A stretch of 64,000 bases of DNA from contig WWBZ02000016.1 in assembly GCA_011503125.2 (NCBI GenBank), positions 4,340,001 through 4,404,000 of the forward strand, in the 5' to 3' direction. The number at the start of each line of letters is the position of its first letter. The first letter of the stretch is position 1. The DNA comes from Botryosphaeria dothidea (Eukaryota > Ascomycota > Dothideomycetes > Botryosphaeriales > Botryosphaeriaceae). Made by a program: the position numbers and the translations under genes. A model generated the notes under the pieces. It made no database searches and was not told the origin of the DNA. It saw only the letters and a program-made list of their open reading frames with translations. Positions 36,729 to 45,746 of the stretch are shown one piece after another.

Positions 36729-39251
36729 ATGCCGTAAGTCTCCCCCGCGCGTGCCCTTGTCGCAATCTCGGCGCATCACACGGCGCGCCTCTTGTTGCGC
36801 TAGATAGCCTCACATGCTCAACACCATGCTAATTTCCCGCCCACCTCGTAGGACAAGTGTACACATCATCCACTCTTCGGGCTCGGAGCAGCAGTCCACG
36901 TCCGACGACGATTACGCTGGCGGCGCTGGCGTACACCTTACCGACTCCAACGGCAGTAGCCACGACGACACCGACGAGTCCTTGGACCAGCGCGACTGGG
37001 ACATACTCGACGAGGACGATATCGACCCCTCTGACTCCGCTTCCCGCCCACGCGCAACTAGAAGCAGTAGCAGCAGGCATCGCACTCACTCTGAGTCTCG
37101 CCCACCAGCTCCCCGCCGCGTGCGTACCCACACTGCCCCGGCACCCGAAGCACCACGACCGACGCGTCGACACAGAACCAGAACCCTCCATCGTGACGAT
37201 TACTCGAGAGAACGGAGCGAGCACAGTGCGCACGGTCGTCGGCCAGTGTCCGGCGACTTTGACGACCTGGAGTACCAAGACGATTACCCGGGCTACCCCA
37301 CCCGTGGCCCGCACCCAGGGCATCATAACCAATGGGCGCACATTCCCCCAAGCGCAACTTCTGGGTACGCTCCAAGTATGATGTCCGGGTATCAGCCAAA
37401 CCCCTTTGGCGCGGCCATGGACAGCAGGGCGCTCGTCCATATGCCGAATGACCCTTATGGCGGATATCAAGCGAATCCATTTGCACCTGCCCCGCACGCA
37501 AACCCATTTTCGCAGAACCAAAGCATGGTAGCTGGCAGCTTCTATGACCACGGGCCACCGGCTGTGCGCCCTGGGCCTCGCCAGCGCCATTCACTTCACG
37601 GAGGCTTGCCAGGCCAACCTCCAGTCCACCCAGCCGGCGCTATGATGCCCTATTATCAGGGTTTCGACCAACACTACCCAATGCCGCCTCATATGCCTCC
37701 GTATCCCTATCCTCCCCCAGGAGCCTTTCGTCACCCGGATGATCACTCTCCTGATCGATTGGCCCGACGGGAGCGTGCTCGATCGAAGCCACCATCTCCA
37801 CCAGCTGCAATGCCTCCACCGCCGCCGCCTCCGGCTAGCGTTCCTGCACCGCCGCCGCCGCCTCCTCCTCCATTGGCACCTCCGGAACCTACTCCAGAGC
37901 AGAAGGAGGCAGCGGACCGTCTCAAGAAGCTCGAAGATCTTCTTATGGAACAAGCTCAAGCGAGAGCAGACAAGGCAGCCGCTAAGAAGAAGGCGGAGGA
38001 GGATGCAGCAGCGGCCGCAGCAGAAGCAAAGAAGAAGGGCGAGGAAGACAAACTGGCCAAGCTGCACGACCTTCTCGTGGCTCAGCGTGAGGAGCAGAAG
38101 GCTCGCGATGAGGCTATAGCCGCAGCACGCGCCGCCGAAAAGGCCGAGGCTGACGCAAAGGCTGCTAAAGATGCTGCGGAGAAGCAGAAGGCTGCTGAAG
38201 ACGCCGCAAAACTGCTGGCTGCTGCGAAGAAGGCGAGAGAAGAAGCCGAAGCCAAAGCCGCGGAAGAGGCCAAAGCCACTAAAGAGGCTCATGAAAAGGC
38301 GCTTGCTGAGGCAGCGGCAGCTGCGGACGAGTTGAAGAAAGCCAAGGAAGACGCGGAGAAGAAGGCTGCGGACGAGGCTAAGGCTAAGGAAGAGGCTGAG
38401 AAGAAGGCTGCCGAGGCCGCCGCCCCGCCGCCTGCTGAGAAAAAGCCGCCTATCAAGTTCAAAGATGCCGTGGGCCGGAAGTTCAGCTTTCCTTGGCACA
38501 TCTGCTGCACGTGGAAGGTATGTTATCACTGACACCTATTGACAGGAAGAGCTACATGCTGACGTCCCACCAGGGAATGGAAGAGCTTATCAAGCAGGCT
38601 TTCCTTCACGTTGATGTCATTGGCCAGCATGTCCACGACGGCCACTACGACCTCGTTGGGCCCGATGGCGAGATTATTCTGCCACAGGTATGGGAGACTA
38701 TGGTTCAACCTGACTGGACCATTACGATGCATATGTGGCCGATGGAGGACCCGGCTCCCAAGTCTCCTCCACCGCCGCCTCCTCCCCCGATCCCCCCGCT
38801 AGGTGACCCCTGGGTGGGCATTGATCTTCCACACCGTCACCCATCATCAAAGGGCAAGGGGCGGGCTGGGAAGATTCTTGGTGACCCACCAATAGGCAAG
38901 AAGGGTCGTGGGCCCCCTATGGCAGGCATGCCGCCTCCTCCCCCTCCACCACCACCTGGGCCTGGACATGGGCCGATTATCATGGATGTGGGCGAAGGGC
39001 CAGCGGGTGTCCATATTGTCTCACCCGGTCCACCACCACCCATGAAGTCGAAGGCACCAAAGCCAAAAGCACAGCCGAATGTGGGCTTCCTCCGTTGGAC
39101 TGCCGGCGGTGCAATTCGACCGGCGGGAAAAGGGGCAAAAAAACCTGAGAGCCCTACTGGCGGTGGTGGTTCGATTTCTTCGACGGCAGCGGCACACGGC
39201 GGACATTCGCAACACAACGGTAATGCGGATGCCGGCTGCATCGTCATGTGA
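36729..39251 (+). CDS. Proline-rich coiled-coil protein with fungal ubiquitin-like domain and C-terminal CAAX-like box
   Basis: Function unknown. Order of regions: acidic/Ser-rich N-terminus, Arg/His-rich stretch, Pro/Tyr-rich segment (QHYPMPPHMPPYPYPPPGAF), polyproline, a 190-residue Ala/Lys/Glu coiled coil, then a ubiquitin-like domain (IKFKDAVGRKFSFPWHICCT, spliced to GMEELIKQAFLHVDVIGQHV, ending MHMWPM), polyproline again, and a C-terminus of CIVM. The last four residues fit a CAAX prenylation box. Intron 38518-38573 (56 nt, phase 0) is clear. I prefer a start at ATG 36729 with a 5-nt coding exon (ATGCC) spliced by a 118-nt intron (GTAAGT donor, GCTAATTT branch, CGTAG acceptor) into 36852, giving 782 residues. 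The alternative is the ATG at 36814 read through unspliced. Such ubiquitin-like domains occur in many fungal proteins of unknown role. Confidence 0.8.
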
Positions 39252-41545
39252 GCCAAATTGAATGGTCGATGAAACGTTGAACCCTTACACCTTCGCTTGA
39301 CAGTGGGTGGCTTTCTGGAGGCATGGGTTTTATTTCTCCCGTACGGGAGTTTTTGCATGTCCTCGGGGGCTTCTTGTGTGCTTCATGTTTGGGAGCGGTC
39401 TTGTTGTGTTGAGCACTCCCTTACGAGTTTCCCTTTAGGGAAGCATTCGCCTCAGTTTGCGGATGATGGGAAAGTTCACGAGGTTGATGAAGTTGATGGT
39501 CGTCATGTTCTCGAAACGTTGATTTTTTAGCATCGCGTTTGATTTTTAGGATGTGCAGACCTCGCGCTCTCTGCTCTTTCTGGTTTTGGTTGTCTTTCCC
39601 CTCCGCGCGCTTGATACCATCCATTATGTCTTGGACACGCTCAAAAAGCAACAGGATACCCTTTTTATCATTTTTCCCTTCCCTCTTCTTCGCATTACAC
39701 TTGTGATGATATCATCATCACGTCTCTCACACTTGGTTTAATGGATGGTTAGAAGGCTACGGAGGAATCGACAAACGACCGTTGGAAAAAGGAAAAAGGC
39801 AGTGACGGGGCGTTTTACCCTTTTTTCGTCGTTATTCTTTTCTGTTCCGTTAAGTTCCGCTTAATCCTTCACGCTTGCCTTTTTTTCGGTTTCTATTCTT
39901 GTTATTTGCGGTTCTCGCATCGTTACTGCTCCACGGCTGCTCCCGTCTTCACTCGGCTGGACTTTTGTTGGCCCAACCGAGCGTGGATGGGAAGTGGCGA
40001 GAGCCGTGGCATGAGGTTTTTTCTTTTTTTCTTTCTTTTGCGCCGTGTTGGCGGGCTGGTGATGGCTGTGATGAGTCGATGAGGCGATGATTGAATGTTT
40101 GGAAAGTGGCGAGGACGCGTGAAGTAGTATAATCTGATATGATTGTGATGACCGGGTGTGGTGTGTTTGTGTGTGCACTGGATGGTGGAGAGCAGAGAAG
40201 ATGTTGAGTGGGCTGCTGAGAGATGTGAGGGGTTGGCGGTCTAAGTAGCGAGTAGAAGATTTTATCCATCTTGATATTCTACGCAGCGCGAGATCTCATA
40301 CTTTTTTCTTTTCTTCGTGCATGATGGTGATTTCTGTACATCTCACAGTAATGGCCAAGCACGAATGTATGAAAAGGGGCCAGAGGTGTGCAGTAGCCGA
40401 ATGTCAGCGGCAATGAACAGGCATAATTGCGGGGAGCCGAAGCAGTCGCCCTGGCGTGAGTGTTTTGCTTTCCCATAGACTGATCCATCCAGGTCAATCC
40501 TACGGCTCTCCCGGATCTGATTCTTGTGTCCCGTACGCGGGGCTTTGCAGGCTTGGATTATGTAAACCGGATGATTCAATCCGAGAGAAATACACTCTTA
40601 TCAAATACGGAATAGTTCGTAGAGAGCTCTGTATAGTTCAATGAGGATCCCACACTAAGCACGAAGTGTTTGCTGCAACGATCTCCTTTACAGTAAAGTA
40701 TCGCACTAGACTGCGAGCACAAAATGCCTTCTCGTGTATCTGAAACCTGTCGACAGCTGGAAGGATGAGATCTAGTAATGCTGACCTATGATGTTGCGTA
40801 TATATTTTGGTCACCCCCGGTTCGAGTATTAGAAATTCCTCGCAGTAGCGCTTCTGTAAACTCACACCAATCACGGACTTTATGTAAAAATATAGCCTTT
40901 CTGTCAAGGGCCTTCCGGAGACCATAGGTTCCAATTTTTCTTTCTTTTCTGCAAAAATCTTGTGAGACATTCAGGGCTGGTTTCCCGAATGGGGTGGAAT
41001 ACATCTCGCATGTAAGACGCCACTTCCTGGAAGTGCAACTTGTTTAAGGCACCCTATAGCCGCTACGTCACGGTAAGTTGCACAAAAGCCCCTTTGTGCT
41101 TACCTATGCAACAATGCGGCTGAAGTCATAAAACTCGCATTCGCATGTCAATCTCAGCGCTTCGTTCAATTCCTTTCCCAAATCTCATCCTTGCTGTTAC
41201 GCGATACAGGAATACGCATATCTAGTCTATCTGGGTGTATGGACGAACTGGTCTGAAGGTCGTATTCTTGGGGCCACACTCACCTTGAATTATCAGGAAG
41301 GCACCCTGCTCATTGCATTCCTCGCTGTCGAACGGTGCGAGAAAGAATTAACCGCTGGTTTTCTTATTATTGCTACTAAGGTCTGCTATATACGTATAAT
41401 GATCGGATTTACGGAAATACGCATAATCGGGGTAAATGAGGTGTGTAGGGGTAAGTGTATGGTGCGGCAAAAAGCAAAGAAAGAACGCGTGTATAAGCAA
41501 AAGCAAAATAAAACACGTGATTACGGGCCAATGTGGTTGACACTC
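39252..41545. other. Long AT-richer intergenic region
   Basis: 2.3 kb from the stop of the ubiquitin-like-domain gene to the terminal repeat of the palindromic element. T-rich on the plus strand (39630-40060), then degenerate sequence at 40640-41530 with no coding signal. It marks the edge of the accessory region. Nothing else supported. Confidence 0.4.
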
Positions 41546-42569
41546 TGTTACGGCGCAGCCTCCACAGGTTGAGGAAGTTAGGGATCAGCCCCGCCGGAAC
41601 AACAGAAGTCGGGGTCATAAAGATCCGAGGTCACGTGACCTCGCGCTCAACTAGACCCACCCGCTCAGATTGCCAAGGCTGCCTGAGCGGGCCCCACCTA
41701 CTGAGCCATCCTGCTCAGTCACAACAGCTCGCTCAGAAGACTACGCGCCATTGAGCGCAACCCGCCTATTGAGCACATAGATTGTATAGAACTCTCCTAC
41801 GTATATATAAACCACACTCCTTAGATAGCTTTGACCTTCGTGGTCAACTTCAACAATGGAACCTTCAACAATAGAATTTGGACTCTATTGGTAACAAGGC
41901 CTTCGCACGCAGTGCTCAGTCTCTAGTCGTCTACTCGTTCCTCACGTACCTCTTCTTGTACCCACTCAAGGAAAACCCTTCGACAGGTTTCTACCCTCTT
42001 TGGTGTTTGGATCCTTAGAGGCAGAGGCCCGCTCGTTACACACTCGCTATCTTTGTCGCTCTAGTCGGATGTAACGAGCGGGCCTCTACCTCTAAGGATC
42101 CAAACACCAAAGAGGGAGAAAACCTGTCGAGGGTTTTCCTTGAGTGGGTACAAGAAGAGGTACGTGAGGAACGAGTAGACGACTGAAGACTGAGCACTGT
42201 GTGCGAAGGCCTTGTTACCAATAGAGTCCAAATTCTATTGTTGAAGGTTCCATTGTTGAAGTTGACCACGAAGGTCAAAGCTATCTAAGGAGTGTGGTTT
42301 ATATACACGTAGGAGAGTGTCTACAATCTGTTATTGATCTGTTTGATCTGTGCTGTCCGTTAGACAGGAGCGTGCGGATCAGACAGATCAATGTTGTTTT
42401 GATCTTTTTGATCTGTTCTTGGATGCCTGAGGCATGCGGGATCAAAGGGATCAATTCCTTGGCATCACGTGATTGACGTGACCCGTGGTGGGTCTTTACT
42501 GCGCGTGTCTGCGCCCCGCTTGCTTCTTCTCTCATCCTATCCCGACTCTGTGAAGGCTGTGCCGTAACA
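41546..42569. mobile_element. Non-coding element built of nested palindromes (foldback/MITE-like)
   Basis: The outer inverted repeats are 22 nt: 41546-41567 matches the reverse complement of 42548-42569 with two transition mismatches. Inside, from left to right: short palindromes of the GCTCAG type (41660-41668 with 41683-41691), a very large hairpin (41780-42329), and two GATC-rich palindromes (42334-42391 and 42399-42454). No protein-coding capacity is visible. This layout suggests a non-autonomous DNA transposon or foldback element, or several nested ones. I could not find a clean target-site duplication. Confidence 0.6.
41780..42329. repeat. Large inverted repeat, arms about 260 bp, 29-nt loop
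   Basis: The left arm (41780-42040) is closely complementary to the right arm (42070-42329), estimated above 90% identity by eye with a few substitutions and one-base indels. The unpaired centre is 42041-42069. The arms carry TTTATATA-like and GGATCC sequences but no open frame of note. Confidence 0.9.
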
Positions 42570-42747
42570 CAAAGTCGGGCCCAAATGCAGTCCTTGCTAT
42601 TATCAATTTTTGGTCGTTGACCCGTGGACTAATGAGCTTGTCGAAGAGGGTCATATCCACTGCTGCATAAGATGTTGAGGGCGTTTTTTCGAGAATTTTC
42701 CTCGCTGTCGAAGATGCAATAGTTGAATGCTTGCATATATACTTTGA

Positions 42748-43098
42748 TCAACCCAAGAGCGTAGTTTTATCGAAGCCGATGTGAATCAATTTCGGGACTA
42801 ATTTGAAAGAGGTCGAGAAGACCGTATACTTTGTCTCTTGGATCAGTTGTGTCCACATTCCCATCGGAAACTGCCGGACTATCCAGTACCATGGCCTTCC
42901 AGCTTCAACCCACTGGCAAAGTGTGCGGACGTCCCCCTGAGACCAAGGTTGATTTTTTTTTGCCGCGAATTGCTCTTCTGAATTATTATCAGAGACATCC
43001 GTCGTATACTCATTCGCGCTCGCGTTGTCCAACTCTTGACTAGACAAGTCGTCTTCCGGAAAAGTGCTTATAGGGGAGCGAGAGTCTGTAGGCTGCAT
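42748..43098 (-). pseudogene. SANT/Myb-like coding fragment
   Basis: An open frame of 116 residues from the ATG at 43098; the frame stays open upstream to about 43155 without another ATG. The first half is acidic/Ser-rich. The second half (QPWSQGDVRTLCQWVEAGRP, then WYWIVRQFP) resembles the first helices of a SANT/Myb-like DNA-binding motif with its spaced tryptophans, as in many fungal transposon-linked or small regulatory proteins. It then degenerates (QETKYTVFSTSFKLVPK). It lies 179 bp from the palindromic element. It may be a remnant, or one exon of a small gene whose other exons I cannot define. Confidence 0.35.
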
Positions 43099-43975
43099 GC
43101 CCAAATATGCCACCGTAGCTCGATCAGCATCGGAGTAGGACGGGGACGGAGATTAAGTGTACCACATCGTGCTGAGACGGGGTCTCGGTGATGGCGGCGA
43201 TGGTGGTGATGTTCGACAGAAGAGCTTAACATCGAAACTCTTGCTCTTTAGCGCATCATACTGCGGTGTCCTCAATAAGTTAGGACCTTTCTCGGGCGTG
43301 CATCGGCTGCTGGGATCGATGGTATGGCGCAGCTAAGAGGTACGAACTTGGCATGACGGCGAGTGCAGGTGAATGCCGCTTAACGAATAATAGCCGGGGT
43401 GACGACACAGGAGTCCGGACATCGCATGCACCTAGATGCGACTTAAAATTACGGCGTCAGACACTGCTCCATTGACTTGTGAGGACAAAAATTCGGTTCG
43501 GGCTCTCGTGCAGGCCATACACGTCTAACTATTCGTTCGCTACTAGACACCGCCCTTTCTTCGTCCTCGTTGTTACAAGCCAAGACCTTGCTCTACGGTG
43601 TCGAAATTAAGTAGGACACCGTAAGTGCGTTCGGGTCTATCACCGAGGGAACACTAACGAACCGTCCCCGCGGTAGCGCATGCCCGTGCTTTGCAGTATC
43701 GAGATTGAGAATGCCCAAAGTCGTGAATTCGATCCTTAGTGCTGAAAGAATGACTGCGCAATTGGTTGCCTAATATGGTGGGTATGTCTAAGGTTATTAA
43801 GGAGGTGGTCATCGTGAGTAGACACCACCTGTGGTCCTTGTTGCAATACAGTTAGCTTATAAAAGCGCTTCAAAGCCTTCTTCATACCCTCCACGCAGCA
43901 CTCAGAAATCCACTGTCAACATCTCTTTAGCCACCACGGTCCAAAAACGAAAGACTTGCATCGACAGGATTCAAT
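43099..43975. other. Intergenic region
   Basis: 877 bp without a supported gene. 43820-43975 resembles a promoter and leader: TTATAAAAG at about 43857-43865 is TATA-like and lies some 110 bp before the start codon of the monooxygenase remnant. Confidence 0.4.
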
Positions 43976-45258
43976 ATGTCGTTCAAAGTCATCATCGCGG
44001 GAGCCAGCGTGTCGGGCCTGTCGCTGGCCAACATGCTCGAAAAGTTCAACATCGACTATGTCATCCTCGAGGCATACCCTAACGTTGCGCCTCAACTTGG
44101 CGCATCGATAGGGCTCCTTCCGAGCGGTCTGCGCATTCTAGACCAGCTAGGCTCGTAGCAGCCTAGCTGGTCTAGAATCGGAAACTGTTATACCAAAATA
44201 GTCTGCGATTATTCGACGGGAGGGTGGTGGCGAAGAACAAGAATATTACCTTCTCGGAAAGACTAGAACACAAGTAAGCGCGTGGAAACTTGGCCTACAA
44301 ACAAGATGCACCCCGTATCATATAGAACATGCTAACAAGGTTTGAAGAGTCGGATATCCTCAAATCTTTGTTGATCGGCAGATGCTCCTCCAAGTCTTAT
44401 TCGACAACCTCCAGTTCAAAGACAGAGTCTTGACGCAGAAGCGCGTCACGCGCGTAGACAAGGCCAAGGGTGGTGTGCATGTTCAGACCCAAGATGGATG
44501 CACCTACACCGGAGACATTGTTGTGAGTGCTGATGGCGTCCACGGCACGGTAAGGAAGGAGATGTGGCGCAATGCCAATGAAGCAGACTCGAATTTGTTT
44601 CATCTGGACGAGGAATCACGTTTGTGACGTCTCTTACAAGTTTTGAGAGCTGCAACTCTGATCCGGCTTTCACAGGTCTTCAATCTGACTCGAAGTGTAT
44701 CTTCGGCATCTCCAAACGACCACCGGCACTACAGGCTGGACCAATTCAAATCAACGCATTCTTCGATGGCTGTAATTATTTGATGCTTTCTGCACCTGAA
44801 GATTGGCTGTATTGGTTTCTCTTCGATGGAGTGGAGAAGGCCAGTGGCAAGGATATTTCAAAATTCACCAAGGAAGACGAAGATCATTTGGCAAAACAAC
44901 ATCTCGGAGACCGTGTCACCGAGACGACAACCTTCGGAGACATCTACACCAACCGCCTGTGCTCGACGCCCGTTGCTCTCGAGGAGCATATCTTTGCAAG
45001 GTGGCACTTCGGGCGAATCATTACGGTTGGTGACGCCGCTCACAAGTTACAACAACTTCAAAGGCTTTGATGAACCGGACAGACACTACCAGCTTCACAC
45101 AGGTGCACCCAATTACCGCTCAAGGAGGCAATGGTGCGATGGAAACCGCAGCAGCTCTTGTCAATACTCTTAGGCAAAAGCTGCATCAAGCTTTACCGGA
45201 TGCACGGCTGTCTGATAAGGATGTTGAAGATGTTTTCGCCGAGGTTCAGGCCAACTGA
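43976..45258 (+). pseudogene. Broken PaxM-like FAD-dependent monooxygenase
   Basis: Remnant of an FAD monooxygenase of the PaxM/salicylate-hydroxylase class, often found in secondary-metabolite loci. The N-terminus is intact: [20 protein letters not shown] with the dinucleotide-binding GxSxxG, then [20 protein letters not shown]. The frame then hits TAG at 44156-44158, inside a 19-bp inverted duplication. Coding resumes out of frame (LRLFDGRVVAKNKNITFSER). After a probable intron (44275-44347) it continues GYPQIFVDRQMLLQVLFDNL to VVSADGVHGTVRKEMW, stops again at 44625-44627, and resumes after another probable intron (FGISKRPPALQAGPIQINAF ... GRIITVGDAAHK). The last junction to VHPITAQGGNGAMETAAAL (45099 on) lacks a usable GT donor in frame. 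At least two lesions make an active enzyme unlikely. Confidence 0.82.
44135..44178. repeat. Perfect 19-bp inverted repeat with 6-nt loop
   Basis: 44135-44153 is exactly complementary to 44160-44178. The loop is CGTAGC and holds the stop codon that ends the monooxygenase N-terminal frame. It looks like a templated inverted duplication of the local coding sequence for ILDQLG. Confidence 0.95.
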
Positions 45259-45746
45259 TTCGATCGCGCAGCGGATTTAGTTAAACAAGGTCGCACAAGC
45301 AAAGCCATATCCACCCAGGATACTTTGTTGTCTCGACCCTTCGTTCATATTATATTGGCTTGGTTTGGTGACTTGTTAATTATGGCCTTGGTTCTTCATA
45401 ATTATAAGAATAGTGTAGTTATTAAGGACCTTAATATACCTAAAAGATAGAGGACAATATGCAGCAGTTTACGCCAGAGCCAAGCACCACGCTCATGTAT
45501 GGTAAACATAATTTCTTCTTGAAATCTACAAAAATCCCAGGAAATACTTCAATAACTCAACGAGGCCAAGAGCGGGCCAAAATGCCATGGGTAAACTCCT
45601 CTATCCGATGTTGATCCGGAGTAGACGCTACGCTTACTCAACTGCACACTTTCTTGCTATACTATTCTTCGCCCTTCCTCCACCGTCGTTGCATTGTCGA
45701 CAACACTCCACTTCCGCTCTATGACCACTGGTCGTAACATCACCCC
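45259..45746. other. Intergenic region
   Basis: 488 bp between the monooxygenase remnant and the next plus-strand gene. AT-rich at 45345-45450. Nothing supported except that it must hold the promoter of the downstream gene. Confidence 0.4.

Noticed and set aside
37591..38535. 314-residue minus-strand open frame with leucine-rich sequence
   Set aside because: Antisense of the Ala/Lys/Glu coiled coil; the apparent hydrophobic repeats come from reverse-complement GAG/AAG codons.
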